DNA of 32,367 bases from Rhodospirillales bacterium (GCA_947460455.1 CANHKG010000026.1:1-32367); one strand, 5' to 3'. Shown: positions 23,214 to 31,351, counted from the stretch's first letter. The notes: generated by a model not told the origin, from the letters alone. Numbers and translations: made by a program.

Positions 23214-24141
23214 TGCCGGGATAGTCTTTCCAGACACTGGGCGCGAGGCGCAGATGCGTCTCCGGCGGGTGGGCCTTCGCCCAGTGCTCGGCGATCTCCG
23301 TGCCGGTGGCGATCCAAAGGCCGGGATGGCGGCGCAGATCGGACAGGAAGTCATCCAGCATCTGCGCCCGATTGGCCCAGCCGCAGTGCTGTGGGTGGAT
23401 CACCATGTGGAAGTGCCGGCCGCGGCCATACTGGGCGGCGAACTCCGCACGCCAGTTGCGGGCGAGGAAATCCGGGTTCTCCATGCCGGTGCCCTTGCCG
23501 GGGAACATGCAGAACCACTGGTCGTCGAAATGGTAGTAGTACGGCAGCGTCAGCAGGGAGCGGCGCGCCTCGAAATCACTGACCCAGTAATACGGAATGT
23601 CATCAGCCAGGCCGTTGCCCATGTAGCGATAGCCGCCCTCCACCAGCAGGTCGATCGTGTGCGCGCTGACCGTGCCGCCGGCGAAGGCATCGCTCTGGCG
23701 CGGCAGACCGAACCAGCCAAGCGGGCGGGTGCCGGCGGCCTCGGCCACCCATTCCGTGGTGGTGGCGAGGCGAGCCGCTTCCTCCTCGCGCGTCAGGGCA
23801 CTGACATCCTCGCCCTTGAAGCCGCCGGCGGCGATCTCGTGGCCATCCGCCACCAGCGCCTTGATGGTCGCGGGGCGCAACTTGGCCAGCACCGCGGGAG
23901 CGGAGACGGTGGCGCGGATGGCGTGCTTGGCCAGCACCGCGCGCAGCTGGGCCAACCCCTCCGTGGCGGCAAACACGGCGGGGTCGGATTGCAGATCCCT
24001 GGGCGTGATCCCCTCAGCGCCGGTGGCCACGTTGAGGTCGATCACCACCTGCACGGCGCAACGATTGCCGCCGGGCCAGGCCAGTTCATCGTCGCGCAGG
24101 CCGATCTCGTCGGAGACGGTGTAGCCCTGTTTCCACGGCAT
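23203..24141 (-). CDS. Polysaccharide deacetylase/PuuE-like protein with altered metal site
   Basis: A 312-residue NodB-fold protein. The first motif, usually DxD or DYE, reads VVIDLNVATG, so the catalytic aspartate is present but the next ligand position is asparagine. The second motif reads GHEIAAGGFKGED, keeping the first histidine but not the second. Later blocks are TRPLGWFGLPRQSDAF, YYYHFDDQWF and HMVIHPQHCGW with a C-terminal histidine. PuuE-type allantoinases of this fold work without the canonical metal set, so this may be an amide hydrolase or a non-catalytic partner rather than a sugar deacetylase. It starts four bases after the stop of a paralogous gene and is surely co-transcribed with it. 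It converges on the MFS gene. Confidence 0.83.
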   Translation of the reverse strand: MPWKQGYTVSDEIGLRDDELAWPGGNRCAVQVVIDLNVATGAEGITPRDLQSDPAVFAATEGLAQLRAVLAKHAIRATVSAPAVLAKLRPATIKALVADGHEIAAGGFKGEDVSALTREEEAARLATTTEWVAEAAGTRPLGWFGLPRQSDAFAGGTVSAHTIDLLVEGGYRYMGNGLADDIPYYWVSDFEARRSLLTLPYYYHFDDQWFCMFPGKGTGMENPDFLARNWRAEFAAQYGRGRHFHMVIHPQHCGWANRAQMLDDFLSDLRRHPGLWIATGTEIAEHWAKAHPPETHLRLAPSVWKDYPGSLS

Positions 24142-24145
24142 CGGC

Positions 24146-25027
24146 TCAGGCTCCCTTGGCCGGGTGGGTGGCGATCACGTGGCGGGCGAGTTCCTCCATG
24201 GTGGGGAACCAGACGCCCGGCATGGCCTGCATGCGGCGTAGCAGCTTTTCCATCATCGCCACGCGCAGGGCCCGGCCACTCACGAACGGGTGCATGACGA
24301 TGTTGAGGTAGCCGCTCTGCTGGTACTGCTGCCAGAACGCATCCCACCACATGTCCGCCACGCGGTCGGAATCCGAGATGCGCTGGGCGGGGTTGGCGCT
24401 GCCAAGCCAGGCGAAGCTGTAGAACATCGCGTCGTCGATCACGTAATGGAACGGGATGTTCAGCAGCGCCTTCCCGGTCCCGGCATCGCGATGATAGTGC
24501 GGCAAATGGTGGGCATGGCCGTGCGAGTTGTAGATGATGCCCTCTTCCTGCAGCAGCTTCTGCGTGTGCCAGGAACGGGTACCGACCGGGCGCCTGCCGG
24601 TGATGCCCTCGATGGCACCGATCGCCTTGCGAAGGTGATCCCGCTCCAGTTCGGCGTCCTTGGGAACGTGATGCTCCCACATGTGGTCGGCGATCTCGTG
24701 CCCCTGGGCATGGGCATGGCGCAGCGCCTCCGGATACAGTTCCACGATGCGGCCCGGCGTGAACACGGTGCCCTTGATGCCCAGGCTGTCGAACAGCGCG
24801 ATCATGCGCCAGATGCCCACGCGCCCGCCGAACTCGCCCTTGCCGAGCTGGCTGGGCGGCTCGTTCATCAGGCGGCGCAGCAGCATCGCATCGAAATCCA
24901 GCGTCACGTTCACCGCCATGCGCACGCCCTCGGGCCAGGCGATGCGCGGGATGAATTCGTGGTGCGCGCTGGCCCGGGCATCGGCCGCCTGAAGGGCGGC
25001 GAAATCGGCTGCGAGGTCGGCTGGCAT
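24146..25027 (-). CDS. Polysaccharide deacetylase/PuuE-like amidohydrolase
   Basis: A 293-residue NodB-fold protein with AGGAGGG seven bases before the ATG. Motif 1 is VTLDFDAML (two aspartates), motif 2 GHEIADHMWEHH (several histidines), followed by GTRSWHTQKLLQEEG, NIPFHYVIDDAMFY and LNIVMHPFVSGR. The pattern is that of the cytosolic deacetylase-like family that includes PuuE allantoinase and peptidoglycan/chitooligosaccharide deacetylases. No signal peptide is visible, which argues against cell-wall deacetylation. It lies first in a two-gene minus-strand operon with the altered paralogue, suggesting a heteromer or a two-step amide pathway. The substrate is unresolved. Confidence 0.87.
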   Translation of the reverse strand: MPADLAADFAALQAADARASAHHEFIPRIAWPEGVRMAVNVTLDFDAMLLRRLMNEPPSQLGKGEFGGRVGIWRMIALFDSLGIKGTVFTPGRIVELYPEALRHAHAQGHEIADHMWEHHVPKDAELERDHLRKAIGAIEGITGRRPVGTRSWHTQKLLQEEGIIYNSHGHAHHLPHYHRDAGTGKALLNIPFHYVIDDAMFYSFAWLGSANPAQRISDSDRVADMWWDAFWQQYQQSGYLNIVMHPFVSGRALRVAMMEKLLRRMQAMPGVWFPTMEELARHVIATHPAKGA

Positions 25028-25171
25028 GGCGGGACCCTCCTGTTGGCACGAGTGTGCGACGGGGGGCAGCAGGTCGCAACCGATGGCCCCGCCATGACAG
25101 GCCGATGAAACTTTCACCGAGGGGCTTGCGCCCGCCCTGCCCTTGCGCCCCGATGCCAGCAGGAGGACGCC

Positions 25172-25993
25172 ATGCATTTCGACCTGACCCTGGATGCCCC
25201 GGTGGCTCAAGCCGGCACCTACATCGCCCCGGTGGCGCCAGACACGCCGGACCAGCACGTGCTGGCCACCGAGTTCGAGGGCATGGCGCCGCTGGCGATG
25301 ATCCGCGCGACCAACAGCGGCCAGATGGCCTGGCTCTGCCGGCTGGAGGCAGGTGCCACCCCGCGCATCCGCTACCGCTTCGCGGCCGAGGGCGGCGACT
25401 GGCCGGCCTGGGCGTTCCATCCCGCCGGAACGCGGTTCGACATCGCCTCCCCTGCCCTCGCGGCCGAGGTGGCCGAAGGCGTGCCGCCCGGGCCGCCATC
25501 GCAACGCGTGCCGGCCCTGGCGCAGTGGGTGGCGGACCGGTTCCAGTACGGCAAGCGCCCGGTCTATCTGGGCGACGACCTCGATGCCATGCCGGCGCTG
25601 GGCTGCGACCTCGCCACCGGCACCTGCGTGGACATGCACACGCTGGCGGTGGCCGCGCTGCGCACCATGGGCATCGAGGCGGTGTATGTGATCGGCGGCT
25701 TCGTCTATGCGGAAAAGCCGGACTACCCCACCGGCCATTGCTGGCTGAACCTGCGCGCCGTGGGTGCGGCGCACCACTACGACATCTCGCACCACGTGGA
25801 ATACGGGCTGGGCCCCGTCACCACGGCGCTGAACCCGAAGCCGGGCCGGCGCTTCGCACTCGGGCTGGGGCGCGGGCTGCGTTTCGCGGGTCCGGAGGGA
25901 GAGGTGGAAATCCCATCGATGTCCGGCTGGTTTGGGCTGGAGGGTGCCACGAAGGGAACCAAGCTGAAGACGATGGGCCGCTTCGGCGCGTAA
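25172..25993 (+). CDS. Transglutaminase-like cysteine protease-fold protein
   Basis: A 273-residue protein with AGGAGG five bases before the ATG. The transglutaminase-core triad is visible: C152 in TGTCVDMHTLAVAALRTMGI, H189 in TGHCWLNL and D204 in HYDISHHVEYG. The N-terminal 110 residues form a beta-rich domain, as in bacterial transglutaminase-like proteins whose usual activity is peptidase or amidase rather than cross-linking. No signal peptide is visible. It is divergent from the two PuuE-like genes across about 144 bases and ends at a strong terminator. A functional link with the amide-hydrolysing neighbours is possible but not shown. Confidence 0.86.
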   Translation: MHFDLTLDAPVAQAGTYIAPVAPDTPDQHVLATEFEGMAPLAMIRATNSGQMAWLCRLEAGATPRIRYRFAAEGGDWPAWAFHPAGTRFDIASPALAAEVAEGVPPGPPSQRVPALAQWVADRFQYGKRPVYLGDDLDAMPALGCDLATGTCVDMHTLAVAALRTMGIEAVYVIGGFVYAEKPDYPTGHCWLNLRAVGAAHHYDISHHVEYGLGPVTTALNPKPGRRFALGLGRGLRFAGPEGEVEIPSMSGWFGLEGATKGTKLKTMGRFGA

Positions 25994-25996
25994 ACG

Positions 25997-26032
25997 CCTT
26001 TCCCCTCCGGGCGCGAACCCGGAGGGGAAAGG
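25997..26032. terminator. Strong bidirectional terminator
   Basis: A perfect 15-bp stem (CCTTTCCCCTCCGGG at 25997-26011 with its complement at 26018-26032) and a CGCGAA loop lie between the convergent transglutaminase-like gene and dctM. TTT follows on the plus strand and GTTTA on the minus strand, so it can serve both genes. Confidence 0.85.
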
Positions 26033-26051
26033 TTTCATCCCAGTCGCTGCC

Positions 26052-27314
26052 TCACTTCACCAAGAACAGCGTCAGCCCTGGCCAGGCCGCCACGATCACC
26101 AGCCACACCAGCATGATGACGATGAACGGAATGACCGCGCGCACGATCATGGTGAACGGCTCCTTGAACGCCGCCATGGCGACGAACAGGTTGAGGCCCA
26201 CCGGCGGGGTGAGGTAGCCGATCTCCAGGTTGGCGATCATCATCACCCCGAAATGCACCTTGTCCATGCCGATCGAGGCGGCGATGGGCGTGAGCAACGG
26301 TGCCAGCACCAGGATCGCCGAGCCGATATCCATGATGCAGCCGACGATCAGCAGCAGGATATTCATGCCGACCAGCAGCACGAAGGGATCGCTGACATTG
26401 CTGGTCACGGCGGCGACCAGGGCCTTCGGCACGCCCTCGTAATCCAGGATCGTGTTCAGGCTGCCGGCGATGGCGATCAGCGGCAGCAGCGTGCCGAGCA
26501 GCTTCGCGGTTTCCAGCCCGGTGGCGAAATAGTCCTTCGCCTTCATTTCCCGGTGGATGAACAGTTCCACCAGCAGCGAATAGACCAGTGCCACCACCGC
26601 CGATTCCGTGGCGGTGAAGATGCCGGAATAGATGCCGCCGAGCAGGATGACGGGCATCATCAGCGCGAAACCACCCTCCCAGACCGCCTGGCCGATTTCC
26701 TTCAGGCGCCAGGGCGAACTCGGCATGCGGCGGTGCAGCCAGTACGAGTAGATCACGAAGAACAGCGTCAGCAGCAGGCCCGGCCCGATGCCGCCCATGA
26801 ACATCTTGGAGACCGACACCTCCGTCATGATGCCGAACAGGATCATGGGGATGGAGGGCGGGATGATGATGCCCAACGTGCCGCCGGAGCAGATCACGCC
26901 AACGGCGAAGCTGCGCGAGTAGCCGCCGGCCACCAGGGCCGGGAACATCACCGAGCCGATCGCCAGCATCGTCACGATGGAGGAGCCGGAGATCGCCGCG
27001 AAGGCCGCGCAAGAGAGCACGGCGGCAACGGCGAGGCCGCCCGGGATCGGCGAGGTCAGCACCGTCATCACCTTGATCAGGCGCACGGCGATGCTGCCGC
27101 GCGTCATCACCGCGCCGGCGAGGATGAACATCGGGATCGACAGCAGAACCTCGCGGTCGATGGCGAACCAGATGTCCTGGATCAGGAATTCGATGCTGCT
27201 GTTGGAGGCATAAAAGACGTGCACATAAGCCGCGCACAGCGCAAGCAGCAGGATGATGTTCTGCCGCAGCGCCAGCAGCAGCGCGATGAGGCCGATGAAG
27301 AGAACGGTTGTCAT
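26052..27314 (-). CDS. dctM: TRAP transporter large permease subunit
   Basis: A 420-residue DctM-type protein with about twelve hydrophobic segments. Characteristic blocks are IPMFILAGAVMTRG, AAISGSSIVTMLAIGSVMFPALVAGGYSRSFAVGVICSGGTLGIIIPPSIPMILFG, GGIYSGIFTATESAVVALVYSLLVE and LTPPVGLNLFVA. It is the Na+-coupled translocation subunit that works with the small DctQ permease and the periplasmic DctP receptor. The ATG at 27314 overlaps the dctQ stop (ATGA) and has GAGGAGGGG about ten bases upstream; upstream in-frame starts would extend into dctQ. Substrate is unknown, typically an organic acid. The transcript ends at the 15-bp terminator. Confidence 0.94.
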   Translation of the reverse strand: MTTVLFIGLIALLLALRQNIILLLALCAAYVHVFYASNSSIEFLIQDIWFAIDREVLLSIPMFILAGAVMTRGSIAVRLIKVMTVLTSPIPGGLAVAAVLSCAAFAAISGSSIVTMLAIGSVMFPALVAGGYSRSFAVGVICSGGTLGIIIPPSIPMILFGIMTEVSVSKMFMGGIGPGLLLTLFFVIYSYWLHRRMPSSPWRLKEIGQAVWEGGFALMMPVILLGGIYSGIFTATESAVVALVYSLLVELFIHREMKAKDYFATGLETAKLLGTLLPLIAIAGSLNTILDYEGVPKALVAAVTSNVSDPFVLLVGMNILLLIVGCIMDIGSAILVLAPLLTPIAASIGMDKVHFGVMMIANLEIGYLTPPVGLNLFVAMAAFKEPFTMIVRAVIPFIVIMLVWLVIVAAWPGLTLFLVK

Positions 27315-27805
27315 GGATCGAACCCCTCCTCGGCCGGGCGGTTCGCGGGCGACAGCGCAAACAGCGAGTAGCGCAGCGCAGACGAGAACAGCACGTAGGG
27401 GATGATCGACTGGATCGGCCAAACGAGGATGTTGAGCCCGAGCCCGCGCTCCTGCAGCTGGTAGGAACTGATGACGAACTGCAGCGCGTAGATGCCCAGG
27501 AAGATGCAGATCGCGGCGGCGGCGAAGTCAGCAACGCGGTTGGCCTGGGCGTCGTAGCGCTGCGGCACGATGCGGTCGAAGAACTTCGGGCGCAGGTGGC
27601 CACCCTTGGCAACCACAAGGGCGAAGCCGGTCATGCCGGCGACCGCGGTGCAATACACGGCGAATTTCTGGGCACCGTAGATGCCGTCGCCAAAGATCTC
27701 GCGGCCGACCACATCGGCGGTCAGCGCCAGGGCAACGCCGGAAAAGGCCGTAACGGCAAGGATGGCCTCGGCCCAGTACAGGCCGTTGAGGAATCTCGGG
27801 ATCAT
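27311..27805 (-). CDS. dctQ: TRAP transporter small permease subunit
   Basis: A 164-residue DctQ-type protein with four hydrophobic helices (about 12-32, 50-67, 90-112 and 127-148). Family signs are the conserved VVGREIFG after helix 1 and GHLRPKFFDR, the basic loop after helix 2. It forms the membrane complex with DctM. GGAG lies five bases before the ATG. Its 3' end overlaps dctM by four bases, whereas the gap to dctP upstream is 99 bases and contains two hairpins. Confidence 0.92.
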   Translation of the reverse strand: MIPRFLNGLYWAEAILAVTAFSGVALALTADVVGREIFGDGIYGAQKFAVYCTAVAGMTGFALVVAKGGHLRPKFFDRIVPQRYDAQANRVADFAAAAICIFLGIYALQFVISSYQLQERGLGLNILVWPIQSIIPYVLFSSALRYSLFALSPANRPAEEGFDP

Positions 27806-27822
27806 GGGAACTCCGCATGGCG

Positions 27823-27855
27823 CGGCAGGGCGCCTGCGCGCGAGGCGCCCTGCCG
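27823..27855 (-). repeat. Perfect 13-bp stem hairpin in the dctP-dctQ gap
   Basis: CGGCAGGGCGCCT (27823-27835) and its exact complement (27843-27855) enclose a seven-base GCGCGCG loop. No T tract follows on the minus strand. It lies about 18 bases from the dctQ start and is likely an RNA-processing or stability element, or a partial terminator. Confidence 0.6.
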
Positions 27856-27867
27856 GCTGGAACAGGT

Positions 27868-27894
27868 GGGCCCCGGGGCGTGGCCCCGGGGCCC
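27868..27894 (-). repeat. Perfect 12-bp stem hairpin just after dctP
   Basis: GGGCCCCGGGGC (27868-27879) pairs with GCCCCGGGGCCC (27883-27894) around a three-base loop, only 10 bases past the dctP stop. Without a T tract it should mainly protect the dctP 3' end or reduce read-through into dctQM. Confidence 0.6.
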
Positions 27895-27904
27895 GGCGGA
27901 TGGA

Positions 27905-28927
27905 TCAGCGGCGCTGGGCGGCGTATTCGGCCTTGCCCTTCTGCAGCGCGTCCCAAACCTCCTGGGCGCGACCGCCGATTTCCTTCACCACGTCCAGCTG
28001 CGCCGGCACGATCAGCTTGCGCCATTCCTCGCGATCGGCATCCGACACCTCGTGGAAGGTGCCGCCATTGGCGCGGAACTTCGCGCGCAGCTCGGCCTCG
28101 GCGGCGATGTTCATCTCCGCGGTCTTCTGCAGCGGCAGCGGCGCGGCGCGCAGGGCGGCCTGCACCGCGGGCGCCAGGCGCTCGAACGCCGCCTTGTTCA
28201 CGATGAAGGAGCCATGGTGATGCAGGTGCATCGTGTCGACGTACACCGGGTTGCTCTGCGCCGCGGGGGTGGTGACGTAATAGACGAAGGGCAGGTCGGC
28301 GGCCTCAACCACGCCCTGCTGCAGCGCCGGGAACAGATCGGCCAGCGACATCTGCGCCCCGGCCGCGCCAACCTGGCGCCAGAACACGCGCGAGGACGGT
28401 GCCGGCGAGACGCGGGCCTTGAGCCCCTTCAGGGAGGCGGGCTTGCGGCAATCGATCTTGCAGACCACGCCAACGTAGCGAATGTCGTAGCCGCCGATCA
28501 TCACCACGCCCTTCTCGGCGTAGAAGCGGGCAGCAATCGCCTCGCCGTGCTTCTCCATCACCCAGGCGCGCTCGGCTTCCGAGGCCCAGAGATAGGGCAC
28601 GGTGAACACCGCCAGCTCCGGCACCACGGCGGCGCTGCCGGCGTAGGACAGCTGGGCCGATTGCAGGCGGCCACGGATGACCTGGTTGATGTTCTCCTGC
28701 TCGCTGGCGACGAACTGGTGTTCCATCTGGATGGCGCCACCGGAGGTCTTGTTGACCTGGCTGATGAAGTGATCGCCGAACAGGATCAGCGGGGAACCGG
28801 GCTGGGCGGCGGAGCCGAGTTTCCAGGCATTCTGGGCCGCAGCCGGGTTAGACCCGAGCAGAAACGCAGCCAACCCGAGCCCAGCGGCCACAAGGCCAGT
28901 CCGGCGAGACAAAAGATTCTTCAGCAC
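27905..28927 (-). CDS. dctP: TRAP transporter periplasmic substrate-binding protein
   Basis: A 340-residue DctP-family receptor starting at a GTG with AAGGGGAAG upstream. Residues 1-31 form a Sec signal (basic MLKNLLSRR, hydrophobic core, cleavage near PAAAQ). The mature protein shows the family order: an N-terminal GSAAQPGSPL strand, HFISQVNKTSGGAIQMEHQF, PELAVFTVPYLW, and the LKGLKARVSPAPSSRVFWRQVGA motif. In that motif the conserved arginine of the ligand carboxylate site is the R of ARVS. The VVEAADLPFVYY segment follows. KIDCR adds two cysteines that may pair. It captures a substrate, probably a carboxylate, for DctQM. It is first in the operon and divergent from the secreted unknown gene at 29167. 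Confidence 0.93.
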   Translation of the reverse strand: MLKNLLSRRTGLVAAGLGLAAFLLGSNPAAAQNAWKLGSAAQPGSPLILFGDHFISQVNKTSGGAIQMEHQFVASEQENINQVIRGRLQSAQLSYAGSAAVVPELAVFTVPYLWASEAERAWVMEKHGEAIAARFYAEKGVVMIGGYDIRYVGVVCKIDCRKPASLKGLKARVSPAPSSRVFWRQVGAAGAQMSLADLFPALQQGVVEAADLPFVYYVTTPAAQSNPVYVDTMHLHHHGSFIVNKAAFERLAPAVQAALRAAPLPLQKTAEMNIAAEAELRAKFRANGGTFHEVSDADREEWRKLIVPAQLDVVKEIGGRAQEVWDALQKGKAEYAAQRR

Positions 28928-29098
28928 TTCGCTTCCCCTTGCTTTGGCGCGTCATTCTCCGGGCGGGGGTGAATTTGTTCGGCACGCGGGACATTCTCAC
29001 CCCGTCAATGCTAAATTTTTCTTCACCTGTTCCAGCCCGATCGCGACGCTGTCGTGCCCAGATAAGGGCCGCATTGCTGATTGCAAGGCTGATGCGGA

Positions 29099-29116
29099 AA
29101 AAACGCATGCGTTTTT
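29099..29116. promoter_or_regulatory. 18-base perfect palindrome, probable operator
   Basis: AAAAACGCATGCGTTTTT is a perfect dyad in the 239-base gap between dctP and the divergent gene at 29167, with TACTAT (a possible -10 element) starting four bases later at 29120. It has no loop and is better explained as a binding site for a dimeric regulator than as a terminator. It could control the TRAP operon, the secreted protein, or both. Confidence 0.5.
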
Positions 29117-29166
29117 GCGTACTATCGGGAAGCGATCCGTTAACCACCCTGCCCGACCATGCCGGC

Positions 29167-29850
29167 ATGACCCTGTCCCGCCGTTCGCTGCTGCTGGCCG
29201 CACCGCTGCTTCTGGCGGGGCCGGCGCGTGCCGCCGGGGCGGGATTGCGGCTTGAGAAGGCCGGCGAGGATCAGGTGGCCCTCACCGGCCCCGGGGTGCG
29301 CCGGGCCTTGCTGCTGCCGGCCCTCGGCGCGCGCATGTTGGCGCCGGTGGGATGTGGGGGCGAGATGCTGGCCGTGGTGTCCTTCCGGCAGGAGGAAGGC
29401 GCGGCCGCGGTGGAATGGGGCGCGCTGGCACTGGCGCTGGACGGCACGGTGGCGCTGCTGGGGCTGGAGCCACTGGGCTGGCGGGCCGGCGGGGCACGGA
29501 TGGGCACGCGGCTGATGTCCGGCGGGGACAAGCGGCAGATCGCGTTCCAGCGCGACAGCGCGGTGCCGGAAACGCCCACGCTGTGGCGGCGCGAAACATG
29601 GACGGACTATCTCGCCTGGCGGGCACCCGCGGGGCTTGCGGATTCACCGGTGCGCGTGCCGCTGGCGGGAACACGGCAGGCGGCGGTGGCGGAGTGGCGG
29701 CGCAGGGCCGCGGCAGTGGTGGCCGAACAGCCGCAGGCGGTGACCCCTGCCCTATTGGCGGCGGCCGGGCTTCAGGCTGCGGGCCTTTCGCTGGCCGTCA
29801 GCATGCAGCCATCGATGAGCCAGCCTTCGGGACCACGGACCATCGTGTAG
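29167..29850 (+). CDS. Exported protein of unknown function
   Basis: A 227-residue protein that I do not recognise. The N-terminus MTLSRRSLLLAAPLLLAGPARAAG is a signal peptide with twin arginines (SRRSLLL), compatible with Tat or Sec export and cleavage near ARA. The mature chain is rich in Ala, Gly, Leu and Arg, with a region of short strands (about 25-100), then GDKRQIAFQRD, LWRRETWTDYLAWRAP and a helical end. The last 26 codons overlap the 3' end of the convergent DUF4864 gene on the other strand, which suggests an extended C-terminus after loss of an earlier stop. Codon use resembles the neighbours. It is divergent from dctP with a shared palindrome between them; no function is offered. 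Confidence 0.65.
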   Translation: MTLSRRSLLLAAPLLLAGPARAAGAGLRLEKAGEDQVALTGPGVRRALLLPALGARMLAPVGCGGEMLAVVSFRQEEGAAAVEWGALALALDGTVALLGLEPLGWRAGGARMGTRLMSGGDKRQIAFQRDSAVPETPTLWRRETWTDYLAWRAPAGLADSPVRVPLAGTRQAAVAEWRRRAAAVVAEQPQAVTPALLAAAGLQAAGLSLAVSMQPSMSQPSGPRTIV

Positions 29851-30194
29851 AGCGCCAGGGCCGGCGCGCCATCCGGGCCGATCAACTCGACCTTCTGGAT
29901 CAGCCGTCCGCCCTCCTCGACGAGGTCGGTGAAGTCCACTGCACGTGGGCGGTGCACCGGGGGATAAAGGGTGCGGACCATGGCCATGAAGTTGGCCGCG
30001 GTGCCGAACATGCCCTGGATCATCGGGCTGGCATGCGCGAAGGCCGCCGCGTCATCATCGCGGCGGAAGGCTTCCATCTGCGCCTCGATGGTGCGGCGGA
30101 TGGCGGCTTCGTCCGCCGCGGAAACGGGCTGGGCGTTTGCCGCAGGGATGAAGAGGGCCGGCGCCAGCCGGAGAAGCTGGCGCCGGGGGAGCAT
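29772..30194 (-). CDS. DUF4864 domain exported protein
   Basis: A 140-residue protein with a signal peptide (MLPRRQLLRLAPALFIPAANAQ, cleavage after ANA). The mature domain, AAIRRTIEAQMEAFRRDDDAAAFAHASPMIQGMFGTAANFMAMVRTLYPPVHRPRAVDF followed by TMVRGPEGWLIDGCML, matches the DUF4864 pattern: a helix-rich start, an FA-ASP-I motif and a C-terminal sheet resembling NTF2/SnoaL-like folds. Function unknown. The ATG overlaps the stop of the upstream M20 amidohydrolase (ATGA), so the two are co-transcribed. It overlaps the plus-strand exported gene by 79 bases at the 3' ends. Confidence 0.85.
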   Translation of the reverse strand: MLPRRQLLRLAPALFIPAANAQPVSAADEAAIRRTIEAQMEAFRRDDDAAAFAHASPMIQGMFGTAANFMAMVRTLYPPVHRPRAVDFTDLVEEGGRLIQKVELIGPDGAPALALYTMVRGPEGWLIDGCMLTASERPAA

Positions 30195-31351
30195 CAGCCG
30201 CGAAGGGCGCGGCGGGCAACGCCGGCCAGGAAGCCGGAGGCGTTGGGCAGGATCTCGTCGTTGAAGTTGTAGGCGTCGTTGTGCAGGTCGCGGCCGGGTT
30301 CGCTGGGGCCGTTGCCGATCCACACGAAGGCGCCGGGCCGTTCGCGCAGGAACCAGGAGAAATCCTCCCCGGTCATGGCGGGCTGCATGTCGGTGCGCAC
30401 GGGGATGCCGAACTCGTTGCAGGCTTCCACGGCCAGGCCGGCATTGGGCTTGTGGTTGACGGTGGGGCCGATGCCGACGCTGACATCCACCTGCGCCTTC
30501 ATGCCGAAGGTGGTGGCGATGCCGTGGGCGACGCGGTTGATCGATTCGGTCAGCAGGTCGCGCACCTCGTCGCGGTAGAAGCGCTGGGTGCCGCGCATCG
30601 TCACCTTGGAGGGGATCTGGTTGGCGGCCTTGCCGCCCTCGATCGTGCCGATGGTGACCACGGCGGTGTCGAGCGGATCCACATTGCGGGCGACGATGGA
30701 TTGCAGCGCGACCAGAACATGGCCGGCGGCCACCATCGGATCGCGCGTGAGGTGCGGCAGGGCGGCGTGGCCGGCCAGGCCATCCATGGTGATCTCGATG
30801 CGGCCGCCGCCGGCCATGCACGGGCCCTCATGCACCATCACGGTGCCGGCTTCGAGGCCGGGCCAGTTGTGGTAGCCGTAGATCGACTCCATCGGGAATC
30901 GGCTGAACAGCCCGTCCTTGATCATGTTCATGGCGCCGCCGCCGCCTTCCTCGGCGGGCTGGAACACGAGATGCACGGTGCCGGCCCAGTTGGTGTCCTG
31001 CATCAGCAGGGCGCCGGCGCCGAGCAGCGAGGTGGTGTGGCCGTCATGCCCGCAGGCATGCATCACGCCGGGGGTGTTGGAGGCGTAGGGCAGGCCGGTG
31101 GTTTCGGTGATCGGCAGCGCATCCATGTCGGCGCGCAAGCCAACGCTGCGGTTGGAGTTGCCGCGGGTGATGGTGGCCACGATGCCATGGCCGCCGACGC
31201 CGGCGACGAACGGAATTCCAAGCTCTTTCAAACGCTCACAAACAAACGCTGATGTATTGCGTTCATTGAGCGACAGCTCGGGGTTCGCGTGAAGGTGCCG
31301 GCGCCACCCGGTCAGTGTCTCAGCGAGTTTCTTGTCCATGGCACGGAGCAT
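30194..31351 (-). CDS. M20 family amidohydrolase (hippurate hydrolase/N-acyl amino acid deacylase type)
   Basis: A 385-residue enzyme of the HipO/M20D type. Metal ligands follow the family pattern: MHACGHDGHTT (Cys and His), QPAEEGGGGA (Glu-Glu), the His of GYHNWPG, and a terminal His in RDLHNDAYNFND. The dimerisation/lid domain includes DGLAGHAALPHLTRDPM with its conserved His, and IEGGKAANQIPSKVTMRGTQR. Family members hydrolyse N-acyl amino acids such as hippurate, N-acetyl amino acids or IAA conjugates. No signal peptide is visible. ATGs at 31351 and 31339 are both possible; GGGAA lies close before the first. It leads a two-gene operon with the DUF4864 gene and is divergent from otsA. Confidence 0.92.
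   Translation of the reverse strand: MLRAMDKKLAETLTGWRRHLHANPELSLNERNTSAFVCERLKELGIPFVAGVGGHGIVATITRGNSNRSVGLRADMDALPITETTGLPYASNTPGVMHACGHDGHTTSLLGAGALLMQDTNWAGTVHLVFQPAEEGGGGAMNMIKDGLFSRFPMESIYGYHNWPGLEAGTVMVHEGPCMAGGGRIEITMDGLAGHAALPHLTRDPMVAAGHVLVALQSIVARNVDPLDTAVVTIGTIEGGKAANQIPSKVTMRGTQRFYRDEVRDLLTESINRVAHGIATTFGMKAQVDVSVGIGPTVNHKPNAGLAVEACNEFGIPVRTDMQPAMTGEDFSWFLRERPGAFVWIGNGPSEPGRDLHNDAYNFNDEILPNASGFLAGVARRALRG

Noticed and set aside
27315-27422. Upstream start that would lengthen dctM to 456 residues
   Set aside because: It would lie inside dctQ; the ATG at 27314 is coupled to the dctQ stop and begins the usual DctM N-terminus.
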